From NCBI GenBank assembly GCA_028870845.1, contig JAGWOR010000027.1, forward strand, positions 1 through 34,207: 34,207 nt of DNA. The letters run 5' to 3'. Of the stretch, positions 22,686-29,881 are shown piece by piece; positions within the stretch are counted from its first letter, which is position 1, and every line of letters begins with the position of its first letter. A program made the position numbers and the translations under genes. The notes beneath the pieces are model-generated. The model was not told the origin of the DNA. It made no database searches and saw nothing but the letters and a program-made list of their open reading frames with translations. This stretch comes from Gammaproteobacteria bacterium (lineage in GTDB: Bacteria > Pseudomonadota > Gammaproteobacteria > Natronospirales > REEB76).

Positions 22686-22872
22686 ACCGATACACGCCGC
22701 ACTCCGCAGCGCGGACTTGTCACATCCATGATCGTACGCCGGTTTGTCTCGCGGCGATCGCGGCGTGCCAATAGCCGAGTGTTGCGCGTCTTGCGAACTG
22801 CAATTGCACCCGCAATTGCGGACCAGCACAACTCAAACAAGCGTTTAAGTTCATCAAGCATGCACGCTTAGT

Positions 22873-22987
22873 GCAAAAAATTATCCAATTTGGGCGTTGC
22901 TAACGGAAAAATTCGCCGCAAAACGCATTTAAACTGCAAAATTGCACTCCAAACATGCAAAATAAGCTTGCAAAGCTGGAATTTTGC
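22873..22987. repeat. cluster of GCAAAA motifs upstream of the histone-like gene
   Basis: Direct GCAAAA copies start at 22873, 22918, 22936 and 22957, with GCAAAG at 22970 and the inverse TTTTGC at 22982. The copy at 22936 extends into TGCAAAATTGCA, a near palindrome. They lie directly upstream of the -10 box. Confidence 0.55.
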
Positions 22988-23004
22988 ATTTTCTTGTATA
23001 TACT
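22976..23004 (+). promoter_or_regulatory. predicted promoter of the histone-like gene
   Basis: The -10 box TATACT (22999-23004) is good; the -35 position 17 bp upstream (CTGGAA) is poor, so activation or an AT-rich upstream element may be needed. The mRNA leader would be about 30 nt. Confidence 0.4.
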
Positions 23005-23039
23005 CAAGTGCGTGTGATCTAACCGGGAGGATCTTTGAT

Positions 23040-23210
23040 ATGAAACGTAAAGCGAAAGCGAAAAAGTCAAAAGTTGCAGCCAAAAAGAAAAAGGCTGCTG
23101 TGAAGAAGGCCCCGCGCCGTCGTCGTAAAAAGGCTGGCGGTCGCAAGAAGAAGGCGGGTAAGAAAAAGGCTCGCCGGCGCCGCAGAAAAGCTGCTAGCGC
23201 GGCAATGTAA
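23040..23210 (+). CDS. small histone H1-like, Lys/Arg/Ala-rich protein
   Basis: A 56-residue extremely basic protein: 21 Lys, 11 Arg and 14 Ala by count, with no acidic or aromatic residue and no Cys. It begins [18 protein letters not shown]; clusters of four and five arginines (26-29 and 45-49) alternate with Lys-rich and Ala/Gly stretches. It resembles the tails of eukaryotic H1 and of bacterial H1-like proteins (AlgP/HC1-type), so nucleic-acid binding is likely; a specific role is unknown. GGGAGG lies nine bases before the ATG. It has its own promoter region and a strong terminator, so it is a separate transcription unit. Confidence 0.85.
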   Translation: MKRKAKAKKSKVAAKKKKAAVKKAPRRRRKKAGGRKKKAGKKKARRRRRKAASAAM

Positions 23211-23228
23211 AGCCGTCAGGCTTTGCTC

Positions 23229-23258
23229 AAATAGGCCCGCTCTGCGGGCCTATTTTTT
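23229..23258 (+). terminator. intrinsic terminator of the histone-like gene
   Basis: The stem AATAGGCCCGC / GCGGGCCTATT with a TCT loop runs into six Ts (23253-23258). It starts 18 bp past the stop codon. Confidence 0.92.
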
Positions 23259-23284
23259 GGGTATGGTTTGGGAGATATGCCGCC

Positions 23285-23941
23285 ATGGGCGCGGATGACG
23301 CTAAAAAACGGGCCGCTTTCGCGGCCTTGGAATACCTGCAGGATGTCCGCATCGTCGGCGTCGGCACCGGCTCCACCGTCAATCATTTCATCGATGCACT
23401 CAAATCCATAAAGGCGCGCCTGGACGGCGCGGTCTCCAGTTCCGAAGCTTCCACCGCACGCTTGAAGGCGCTGGGTATTCCAGTGCTGGATCTGAACGCC
23501 GCGGGTGAACTGCCGGTGTACGTGGATGGGGCCGACGAGGCCAACCGCCGGCTGCAGCTGATCAAGGGTGGCGGCGGCGCCCTCACCCGCGAAAAGATCG
23601 TGGCTGCGGTCAGCAAGTCCTTTATATGCATTGTCGACCAGACCAAGCTGGTGGAGATACTGGGCGGATTCCCCTTGCCTGTGGAGGTGATCCCCATGGC
23701 CCGCAGCTATGTGGCACGTGAGCTGGTGAAACTGGGCGGCCGGCCTGACTGGCGCCAGGGGTACGTCACCGACAACGGCAACCAAATCCTGGATGTGCAC
23801 GGCCTGCGCATACTGGATCCACCCGCCCTGGAGCAGGAAATCAACCAGATCACCGGGGTGGTATGCGTCGGTATCTTTGCCCGCCGCGCCGCAGACCTGT
23901 TGCTGGTCGGGCATGAAGATCGGGTGGAAAAAATAGTCTAA
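23285..23941 (+). CDS. rpiA: ribose-5-phosphate isomerase A
   Basis: Interconverts ribose-5-phosphate and ribulose-5-phosphate in the pentose phosphate pathway. At 218 residues it has normal length. Conserved segments are [16 protein letters not shown] (phosphate loop, about 24-39), [36 protein letters not shown] (catalytic Asp and Glu region) and [15 protein letters not shown]. The ATG at 23285 has GGGAG ten bases upstream. It is convergent with the lipase-like gene. rpe, the partner epimerase, lies 7 kb away. Confidence 0.96.
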   Translation: MGADDAKKRAAFAALEYLQDVRIVGVGTGSTVNHFIDALKSIKARLDGAVSSSEASTARLKALGIPVLDLNAAGELPVYVDGADEANRRLQLIKGGGGALTREKIVAAVSKSFICIVDQTKLVEILGGFPLPVEVIPMARSYVARELVKLGGRPDWRQGYVTDNGNQILDVHGLRILDPPALEQEINQITGVVCVGIFARRAADLLLVGHEDRVEKIV

Positions 23942-23952
23942 AAGCAGCCGAC

Positions 23953-25038
23953 TCAGGGTCCGGACTGCGGCCCGCACACCGCGCGGTAATAGCGACTGGT
24001 GTCGGTGCTCCCCGGGTCGCCGATGGCATGCGCGTTAATGATGGTGGCAACGGCGTCCCCGCGATCCTGCAGCAGCAATGCACCGAATTCCTGCATGCGT
24101 GACTGATCCAGCTGTGCCCCGGTGGCGGCATCCGTTGGCGCGATCACACTGACGTCCGCGGTGATGTAGCGCAGCTTGCCCACCGATACGTAGTCACCCG
24201 TCTGCTGTGCGTTCATGCCCAATACACTTTCCAGCAACGGCAACATCTGTAATTCCTGTTTGTCCAGGGGTACCAGCGGCACCAGATCATTCTGGTTCTC
24301 ATAGCGGTAATCGGTGATGTGCTGGGCGGCGTACCTGGCGGCAAAATCCTCGCCACCGACCCGCGGGGCGGCAAAGGTGATCACCTCGGTAACCGGCAAC
24401 AGGCCGGTGACGCGCAATTTCAACGCCGCCAGCACCGCCAACGCGCCGCCTTTGCTGTGTCCAGTAACGTACACCTTGGTATTCGGCCCCAGTTTGCCGG
24501 CTGCTTGCCATGCCTTGATCTGCTGCACAACCCCGGGCCACAGGTTGTCGAACGAATCCTTGAAGCCGCGATGCACAAGACCCAGCTGCGGATCCGGTTG
24601 GGTGGTGAAATCCGCGTCATTCAGCCAGTCCTGCAGCACCAGACTTTGATCAGCGAGTTTTTGCTGAGCGCGGCTGTCGAACGGCAGGGTGCCGCGAAAC
24701 GCGATGATCAGTTCCGAACCCGATAGCCACATCAGTACCGCGTCCCGGTCGCGATCGGTCTGGCCACTGGCACGGCTGCTGACGCCATAGGCCTGACCTG
24801 GCTCGCCAAGCAAGGTGGCGATTCCGGTATCGGGTTGGATTTCCCCGCTATTGTTCACATCATAGGCGTAGGCCGATGCCTTCAGCAGCTTGCAGCCCAG
24901 AGGACTGGCGGCCGTGGGCTGGGGATTGAAACCGCTCATGTCAGGCGCCGGCAGCAGGGCGCAGGCCGCGAGCCAGACAAACACGGCAACGGTGGCGGCA
25001 GCCCGCCTGAAGCTATGGGGTGTGGCCATGCCCTGCAT
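23953..25038 (-). CDS. class 3 lipase-like lipoprotein
   Basis: A 361-residue secreted protein. The N-terminus is basic, then hydrophobic (FRRAAATVAVFVWLAACALL), with LAAC as a lipobox, so the mature protein is likely anchored to a membrane by its Cys. The catalytic domain fits the lipase class 3 family: IIAFRGT (oxyanion/lid side), LGLVHRGF, the nucleophile elbow VTGHSKGGALAVLAAL, VITFAAPRVGG, and NQNDLVPLVPL with the likely acid. The start at 25038 has AAGG six bases upstream; an ATG nine bases on is possible. The substrate is unknown. A terminator-type hairpin lies 49 bp upstream in the same orientation. Confidence 0.82.
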   Translation of the reverse strand: MQGMATPHSFRRAAATVAVFVWLAACALLPAPDMSGFNPQPTAASPLGCKLLKASAYAYDVNNSGEIQPDTGIATLLGEPGQAYGVSSRASGQTDRDRDAVLMWLSGSELIIAFRGTLPFDSRAQQKLADQSLVLQDWLNDADFTTQPDPQLGLVHRGFKDSFDNLWPGVVQQIKAWQAAGKLGPNTKVYVTGHSKGGALAVLAALKLRVTGLLPVTEVITFAAPRVGGEDFAARYAAQHITDYRYENQNDLVPLVPLDKQELQMLPLLESVLGMNAQQTGDYVSVGKLRYITADVSVIAPTDAATGAQLDQSRMQEFGALLLQDRGDAVATIINAHAIGDPGSTDTSRYYRAVCGPQSGP

Positions 25039-25086
25039 TTTCAGCCTTGTGCAGCGGTTACCGGATTCAATATAGCCTAAAAGCGT

Positions 25087-25110
25087 AAAAAGCCCGTCCA
25101 ATGGACGGGC
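25087..25110 (-). terminator. second terminator downstream of tRNA-Gln
   Basis: On the minus strand the stem GCCCGTCC-ATT-GGACGGGC is followed by TTTTT (25091-25087). It closes the small segment after tRNA-Gln and lies 49 bp before the lipase-like gene, so it could also act as an attenuator for it. Confidence 0.8.
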
Positions 25111-25119
25111 CTTTAGCAT

Positions 25120-25180
25120 TTGGCTGGGACCAGGAAGCCTTGCGCAATACCTGGCTGCGGACTCTGACTGCGACAGCCAA
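25120..25180 (-). ncRNA. candidate structured tRNA-trailer RNA with anti-tRNA-Gln segment
   Basis: This minus-strand stretch lies between two terminators. It is bounded by complementary 7-mers TTGGCTG (25180-25174) and CAGCCAA (25126-25120), with an inner stem CCAGG/CCTGG (25154-25150 and 25134-25130). Its AGTCAGAGTCCGCAG (25169-25155) is perfectly complementary to 15 nt of the upstream tRNA-Gln(CUG), covering the 5' anticodon stem and loop. TTTGGCTGGG is also shared in direct orientation with the tRNA 3' end (25119-25128 and 25211-25220). It could be a decayed tRNA copy, a trailer, or a small RNA; expression is unknown. Confidence 0.4.
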
Positions 25181-25181
25181 C

Positions 25182-25205
25182 AAAAAGGCCCTGCAACGCA
25201 GGGCC
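25182..25205 (-). terminator. first terminator after tRNA-Gln
   Basis: The stem GGCCCTGC-GTT-GCAGGGCC followed by TTTTT begins 8 bases after the CCA end of tRNA-Gln on the minus strand. Confidence 0.85.
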
Positions 25206-25212
25206 CTGTGTT

Positions 25213-25286
25213 TGGCTGGGGGACTAGGATTCGAACCTAGGTTGGCGGAGTCAGAGTCCGCAGTCCTACCGCTAGACGATCCCCCA
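25213..25286 (-). tRNA. tRNA-Gln(CUG)
   Basis: The minus strand reads TGGGGGATCGTCTAGCGG at the 5' end and TCCCCCA-G-CCA at the 3' end, a 7-bp acceptor stem with encoded CCA. The anticodon stem GCGGA/TCCGC encloses the loop CTCTGAC, giving anticodon CUG. The T arm is CTAGG-TTCGAAT-CCTAG. The U1-A72 end and G discriminator match bacterial tRNA-Gln. It lies 54 bp downstream of rpsI in the same orientation. Confidence 0.96.
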
Positions 25287-25340
25287 TCATCCAACCATTA
25301 TCCGGAAACCGTCCCTGGCGCGTGCGCCTGTCCCGAGAAA

Positions 25341-25733
25341 TCAGCGCTTGGAGTATTGAGTTCCGCGGCGGGCCTTGTGCAGGCCGACTTTCTTGCGCTC
25401 CACAGCGCGCGCATCGCGGGTCACATACCCGGCCTTGCGCAGCGGCGCCCGGTTGACCTCATCGTAGTCGATGAGCGCACGCGCCAGGCCGTGGCGGATG
25501 GCGCCGGCCTGGCCAGTATTGCCGCCGCCGCTGACCGTCACGGTCACATCCAGGCTGTCCAGCTGGTTGGTGACGCCAAGCGGCTGACGCACAATCATGC
25601 GCGAAGTTACGCGTCCGAAATACTCGTCCAGCGGACGGCCGTTGATCAGGATGCGGCCCTTGCCGGGTTTCAGGAATACCCGCGCCTTGGAGGTTTTGCG
25701 GCGCCCGGTACCGTAATTTGTGCTGACTGCCAT
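25341..25733 (-). CDS. rpsI: 30S ribosomal protein S9
   Basis: A 130-residue ribosomal protein of the small-subunit head, with its C-terminal tail reaching the P-site tRNA. Conserved parts are [51 protein letters not shown], and the basic tail [18 protein letters not shown] ending in the invariant Lys-Arg. The ATG at 25733 gives the family start [13 protein letters not shown]. It follows rplM by 28 bp, the universal rplM-rpsI operon. Confidence 0.98.
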   Translation of the reverse strand: MAVSTNYGTGRRKTSKARVFLKPGKGRILINGRPLDEYFGRVTSRMIVRQPLGVTNQLDSLDVTVTVSGGGNTGQAGAIRHGLARALIDYDEVNRAPLRKAGYVTRDARAVERKKVGLHKARRGTQYSKR

Positions 25734-25761
25734 TGGATGTACTCTTGGAATAAACGGTGGG

Positions 25762-26190
25762 TTAAATGTCGAGTTTCTGTGGTTGCTGCGCGGCATGCTT
25801 GTGTTCGGCGCCCGCGTATATCTTGAGTTTCTTCAGCATGCTGCGCCCCAGTGGATTCCTGGGCAGCATGCCGCGGACTGCGATTTCGATGGCGCGCTCG
25901 GGATGCTCCTGCAGCAATTTGCCCAGCGTGGTCTGCTTCAGGTTGCCGATATAGCCGGTGTGATGCTGGTATAGCTTGTCTTCCAGCTTGTGGCCGGTGA
26001 CGTGGATCTTTTCGGCGTTGATGACCACCAGGTAATCGCCGGTATCCAGGTGTGGGGTGTATTCCGGCTTGTGCTTGCCGCGCAGGCGGCGGGCAAGCTC
26101 GCTGGCGAGCCGGCCAAGGGTCTTGCCACTGGCATCCACCAGATACCAGTCGCGCTTGACGGTTTCGGCCTTGGCCGAGAAAGTTTTCAT
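25762..26190 (-). CDS. rplM: 50S ribosomal protein L13
   Basis: A 142-residue large-subunit protein that is an early assembly factor and autogenous regulator in E. coli. The family start [30 protein letters not shown] is present, with [23 protein letters not shown] and [30 protein letters not shown]. The ATG at 26190 has GGGAG upstream at a long spacing. The 150-bp leader (26191-26340) is where an L13 autoregulatory site would lie; I could not identify one. Confidence 0.98.
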   Translation of the reverse strand: MKTFSAKAETVKRDWYLVDASGKTLGRLASELARRLRGKHKPEYTPHLDTGDYLVVINAEKIHVTGHKLEDKLYQHHTGYIGNLKQTTLGKLLQEHPERAIEIAVRGMLPRNPLGRSMLKKLKIYAGAEHKHAAQQPQKLDI

Positions 26191-26340
26191 GAAATGGGGC
26201 TCCCGGGAGTGCGCTCAAAGGGGCGCCATGCTACGCGACAATGCCTGTTTTTTCAAGCACTTGGACGTCAATCGGCCGGTTGCAGACGCCGCTAAACCTG
26301 GCCGCATGCGCGGCTAAATGCCCCGTGAATCAAGCTGTTA

Positions 26341-26646
26341 CTAGATTTTCAGGCGCTCCACCACGCGCCCCTTCAGCAGGTGCTCGTCGATGATTTCATC
26401 CACATCGTCCTCGTCGGAATAGGTGTACCAGACACCCTCCGGGTAGACCACGGCGATGGGGCCCTCGCTGCAGCGGTCCATGCAGCCTGCCTTGTTGACG
26501 CGGACACCGCCAGGACCGGCGATCCCCAGGGCTTTTACCCGTTGCTTGGCATGGCTGCGCATGCGCTCGGCATCGTGGTTCTGGCAGCAGGGCGAACCGT
26601 CCTCGCGCTGATTGGTGCAAAAGAAAATGTGGCGGCGGTAGTACAT
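26341..26646 (-). CDS. thioredoxin-like [2Fe-2S] ferredoxin
   Basis: A 101-residue small electron carrier of the thioredoxin-fold ferredoxin family, related to the NuoE C-terminal domain. Four likely cluster cysteines are seen in the family pattern: FFCTNQRE (Cys 10), SPCCQN (Cys 20/21), and VNKAGCMDRCSEGP (Cys 55 and 59). The segment GPIAVVYPEGVWYTY and an acidic stretch DEDDVDEIIDEHL are typical. The partner is unknown. It lies 150 bp upstream of rplM on the same strand and 51 bp from ydiY. Confidence 0.88.
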   Translation of the reverse strand: MYYRRHIFFCTNQREDGSPCCQNHDAERMRSHAKQRVKALGIAGPGGVRVNKAGCMDRCSEGPIAVVYPEGVWYTYSDEDDVDEIIDEHLLKGRVVERLKI

Positions 26647-26697
26647 TGAGTTGCAAAAGCCCGTGACGAAAACCTGTGTCAGCCCGGCGACACCATA

Positions 26698-27462
26698 TTA
26701 GAAAGTGTATACCAGCGAGATGGCGGTGGTAGAGTCGGTATTCTTCAAACCGGGCCGCACGCTGGTGTTGTGCTTGACCGTATAGGATACGGACAGGGCA
26801 AAACTGCCGGCCAGGTTCGTGGTCAGGGCGCTAACCGACTGGGTAAAGGTATTGTCCGTACCATTGATCACGCTCAGGTTTTCGGACAGGTTGCTTTTCT
26901 CCGCGAACTGCCACAGATAATTGAACGCCAGTCTTTGCACAAAATCGTCACTATGGGTGTCGTCGATGTTGTATGTCTGGCGCGCACCAGCGCCGAATTC
27001 CAGGTCCAGCTGCTGGCTTGCCGAGCTGTATAGCCTGCGGCCGTAACCAAGAATCTCGCTGGTGCGGCGCTGGTAGCCGCTGAAGGTGTCACGCAGGTAA
27101 TCCACCGTGCCGTACACATAATCCTTGTCGGAGAGGTTGTAATCAGACTGGCCGTTGAAATCGTAATTTTCCGCGCTGGTCACGCCGTTCTGGCTGGCTT
27201 GGATGGCCTGGAATGCCAGCACATCCTGCCAGGGGCCTGATTTGTAGCCCGCCAGGGCCTGGCTATTGAGGCTGCGGGTGTTGGTGTTGCCGGTGGTGGC
27301 CAGATAACCCAGGGACACGGATCCCTGCCAACCTTCCTTGGCGGCGATTTTCTTGGTGGCGGCTATGTTGGCGTCCAGTTGCGTCAGGTCCAGGTCAGCA
27401 TACGCTGCGCCAGTCCAAACAACGCTTGCCGCGATTACCGCGACTGCAATCCAGTTTTTCAT
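26698..27462 (-). CDS. DUF481 (YdiY-like) outer membrane beta-barrel protein
   Basis: A 254-residue exported protein. The signal peptide is MKNWIAVAVIAASVVWTGAAYA (cleavage after AYA). The mature protein alternates short polar and aromatic stretches typical of beta strands (GSVSLGYLATTGNTNTRSLN, YVYGTVDYLRDTF, LDLEFGAGARQTYN), and ends VYTF with the C-terminal Phe expected for BAM-dependent barrels. The GxxxTTGNTNT motif near residue 53 marks the DUF481 salt-inducible outer-membrane family. Its role is unknown. It diverges from the GlcF-like gene; an intrinsic terminator in its own orientation lies 70 bp upstream. Confidence 0.85.
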   Translation of the reverse strand: MKNWIAVAVIAASVVWTGAAYADLDLTQLDANIAATKKIAAKEGWQGSVSLGYLATTGNTNTRSLNSQALAGYKSGPWQDVLAFQAIQASQNGVTSAENYDFNGQSDYNLSDKDYVYGTVDYLRDTFSGYQRRTSEILGYGRRLYSSASQQLDLEFGAGARQTYNIDDTHSDDFVQRLAFNYLWQFAEKSNLSENLSVINGTDNTFTQSVSALTTNLAGSFALSVSYTVKHNTSVRPGLKNTDSTTAISLVYTF

Positions 27463-27531
27463 TTTGAATGTTCCTCTCCGGCATCCACCACATGCCTACC
27501 TGTGCATTGATGGGCAGAAACCGATCTACGC

Positions 27532-27559
27532 AAAAAAACCCGCGGCCGACGGCCCGGGT
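27532..27559 (-). terminator. minus-strand terminator upstream of the DUF481 gene
   Basis: On the minus strand the stem ACCCG-GGCC-GTC-GGCC-CGGGT with one bulged G is followed by seven Ts (27538-27532). No minus-strand gene precedes it, so it may end antisense or leader RNA. Confidence 0.65.
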
Positions 27560-27613
27560 CGTGAGTTGTTATTATAACGGCGCATGGATACGAGCGCAGG
27601 CCAGGGGATTTGC

Positions 27614-28861
27614 ATGCCGCAGGAAACCGCGCTGTTCCCGCTGGCTGACGCCGACAAGTGCGTGAAATGCGCCCTGTGCCTGCCGCACTGCCCGACATAC
27701 AGAATCTCGCTCGACGAAGGCGAGTCCCCGCGTGGACGCATCGCACTGATGCAGGCATTTGCCGGCGGCACGCTGGCCTTGACGCCGGCCCTCAGCGCGC
27801 ATCTGGATCACTGCCTCGCGTGCCGCGCCTGCGAAGCCGTTTGCCCGGCGCAGGTGCCTTACGGAAAACTGATCGACGCGGCACGCGCACTGCTGCATGA
27901 GCGGGGGCAACGGGAGCCCTGGCTGGTAAGGCTGTTCGCCGCCTGCATGCGCAATCCGGTATTGCTGAAGTCGCTGCATTTGGTGCTGTGGCTGTCGCAG
28001 CGGCTGGGCTTGCAAACAATCGCTGCTCTCTGGCCCCGCTTCAGACAACCGCTGCAGATGCTGCCCAAGCTGGCAGCGCCTCGCCGCCTGCTTCCTATAT
28101 ATCCAACCCGGCAAACCGGCAGTCCTGAAGTGCAGCTGTTTCTGGGTTGCGTGGCGCGCATGGTCGAGCCCGGCGTCACACAGGCGGCCATCCGGGTGCT
28201 GAACACGCTCGGCTGCAAAGTCCGTATTCCAGCGGCGCAAGGCTGTTGCGGCGCCCTGGATCAGCATGCGGGGCGAGCATCACCGGCGGCGCGTGCAGTG
28301 CTGCGCAATCTTGAGGCCTTTGGCGGCGATACGCCTGATCCAATACTGCACACCGCCAGCGGTTGCGGTGCGACCCTGGGCGAATATCCGCAGCTGCTCG
28401 CCGATGCTCGCACTGCCCAATTCAGCCATCGCTGCCGGGACATCAGCGCCTTTATCGCCGGCCATGACAAGCTCGGGCAAGTCGCTTTTCAGCCGCTGCG
28501 CGCCAAAGTCCTGCTGCACACGCCCTGCACTCTCAGGAATGTGCTGAAAAGCGGTGCCGCCGTGGCGCAAATGTTGCGTCATATCCCGGAGCTGAAACTC
28601 GCACTCCTGCCCGACAGCATCGGCTGTTGTGGAGCCGCCGGCAGTCATGTACTGAGTCAGCCGGCGCTGGCCGAACGGCTGGCGGATCCGGTGGCTGATG
28701 CCGTTCGCCAAACAGGTGCTGACTTTCTGCTCACCTCCAATGTGGGCTGCCGCCTGCATCTGCAAGCGGCCATGCGGCGCCATGGATTGCCGGTACGGGT
28801 GCTGCATCCTTTGGAGCTCATGGCTATGCTACTGCCCGGCGATGATGCGCCGGCGGTATAA
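27614..28861 (+). CDS. GlcF-like (Fe-S)-binding oxidoreductase subunit
   Basis: A 415-residue protein with two ferredoxin-type 4Fe-4S motifs at the N-terminus (CVKCALCLPHCPTY and CLACRACEAVCP), followed by two CCG domains (FLGCVARM..GCKVRIPAAQGCCGALDQHAG and TPCTLRNV..LPDSIGCCGAAGSHVL). This is the layout of glycolate oxidase subunit GlcF and its relatives. No GlcD or GlcE partner is in the window, so its dehydrogenase partner and substrate are unknown. The start ATG at 27614 has GGGG seven bases upstream; an ATG 30 bases earlier lacks a ribosome site. It is 7 bp from coq7 and likely cotranscribed with it. Confidence 0.85.
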   Translation: MPQETALFPLADADKCVKCALCLPHCPTYRISLDEGESPRGRIALMQAFAGGTLALTPALSAHLDHCLACRACEAVCPAQVPYGKLIDAARALLHERGQREPWLVRLFAACMRNPVLLKSLHLVLWLSQRLGLQTIAALWPRFRQPLQMLPKLAAPRRLLPIYPTRQTGSPEVQLFLGCVARMVEPGVTQAAIRVLNTLGCKVRIPAAQGCCGALDQHAGRASPAARAVLRNLEAFGGDTPDPILHTASGCGATLGEYPQLLADARTAQFSHRCRDISAFIAGHDKLGQVAFQPLRAKVLLHTPCTLRNVLKSGAAVAQMLRHIPELKLALLPDSIGCCGAAGSHVLSQPALAERLADPVADAVRQTGADFLLTSNVGCRLHLQAAMRRHGLPVRVLHPLELMAMLLPGDDAPAV

Positions 28862-28868
28862 TTAGCGC

Positions 28869-29519
28869 ATGCAAACCACACGCAACCTGAGTCCGTTGGA
28901 CCGTTTCATCAGCGAGCTGGACAAGGCCCTGCACACCGCATTCCCGGGCACGCATCACACTGCTGCGCGGCCCAACCCGGCGGCGGCCGTTTCCCAGGAT
29001 GAACTGGACGTCAAGCAGCGTGAATTATCCGGACGTCTCATGCGGGTGAATCACGCCGGCGAAATCGCCGCCCAGGCGCTCTATCAGGGACAGGCCTTCA
29101 CCGCGCACAGCGAGGCGGTGCGCACCGGCATGGCGCAATCGGCAGCCGAGGAGGTGGATCACCTGGCCTGGTGTGAACAGCGGTTGCAGGAACTGGACAG
29201 CAAAACCAGCGCGCTGGATCCACTCTGGTACCTGGGGTCGTTCGCCATCGGCGCCCTGGCAGGCGTACTGGGCGACAAATTCAGCCTGGGCTTCGTGGCG
29301 GAGACCGAACGCCAGGTGGTGGAACACCTGGACCGGCACCTGCAGCGGCTGCCCGAAGCTGACCACAAAAGCCGCGCCATCCTCGAACAGATGAAACGGG
29401 ATGAAGCCCGCCACGGCACCATTGCCACGCACGCCGGTGGCAGCCGCATGCCCGAGCCGGTACGCGAACTGATGCGGCTGACATCCAGGATCATGACTGG
29501 AACGGCGTACTGGATCTAA
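28869..29519 (+). CDS. coq7: 5-demethoxyubiquinol hydroxylase (Coq7 type)
   Basis: A 216-residue diiron hydroxylase of the last ring hydroxylation in ubiquinone synthesis (replaces UbiF in many bacteria). The diiron carboxylate/His ligands are visible in order: [44 protein letters not shown] and [11 protein letters not shown] hydrophobic stretch ([16 protein letters not shown]) may dip into the membrane. It lies 7 bp after the GlcF-like gene. With Coq7 present, the flavin hydroxylase at 17364-18584 is more likely UbiI-like than UbiF-like. Confidence 0.95.
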   Translation: MQTTRNLSPLDRFISELDKALHTAFPGTHHTAARPNPAAAVSQDELDVKQRELSGRLMRVNHAGEIAAQALYQGQAFTAHSEAVRTGMAQSAAEEVDHLAWCEQRLQELDSKTSALDPLWYLGSFAIGALAGVLGDKFSLGFVAETERQVVEHLDRHLQRLPEADHKSRAILEQMKRDEARHGTIATHAGGSRMPEPVRELMRLTSRIMTGTAYWI

Positions 29520-29564
29520 CCTTTCAGCACACCGGGCTCTGGCTTGCGCCGGCATGCCGGTCTT

Positions 29565-29840
29565 TCAGGTGACTCCAAACACGATCAGCACGATGCCGAT
29601 GGCCACCATGGCGTAGCCCCGCACCCGGCTGCGGCTGATGCTGATGTTCCGGCGCTCAGGCTCCAGCAGGTGCCGCAGGTTCTTGAAGCTGTGGTGCGGG
29701 CTGCGCTTGACCTCTTCCGATTTGAGCCAGTCGGACTGCCGCACTTCCCGGTTACCGCTGGCCACGCTCCACAGAATCACCAGGCCGTAGAGGATCGCCA
29801 ATACGCCTGCTGTCAAGAACACAATCTTTTCCCAGGACAT
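29565..29840 (-). CDS. small membrane protein of unknown function
   Basis: Not recognised. The 91-residue protein has an N-terminal membrane helix (IVFLTAGVLAILYGLVILWSV, about 6-26) and a C-terminal one (GYAMVAIGIVLIVFGVT, about 75-91). Between them lies a basic cytoplasmic-type loop (VRQSDWLKSEEVKRSPHHSFKNLRHLLEPERR). The AAGGG ribosome site seven bases before the ATG at 29840 is good and supports a real gene. It sits 41 bp downstream of gph on the same strand. Confidence 0.7.
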   Translation of the reverse strand: MSWEKIVFLTAGVLAILYGLVILWSVASGNREVRQSDWLKSEEVKRSPHHSFKNLRHLLEPERRNISISRSRVRGYAMVAIGIVLIVFGVT

Positions 29841-29881
29841 TTCACTTCCCTTAAGTTACGCCGGGCGATGGTCACCGGCGT

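Larger units (their letters stand above)
22686..23039. other. AT-rich intergenic region before the histone-like gene
   Basis: No gene is visible. GCAATTGC occurs twice as a tandem palindrome (22800-22807 and 22812-22819). Further on, six copies of GCAAAA-type motifs cluster at 22873-22987. The region becomes strongly AT-rich towards 23000. Confidence 0.6.

Noticed and set aside
22868-23146. Minus-strand frame rich in Phe/Arg opposite the histone-like gene
   Set aside because: It is the complement of the Lys/Ala-rich coding sequence; the plus-strand gene has a ribosome site and terminator.
25101-25826. Plus-strand open frame with GLGFEPRLAESESAVLPLDDPP
   Set aside because: It is antisense to tRNA-Gln and then to rpsI and rplM; the tRNA-antisense signature marks it as an artefact.
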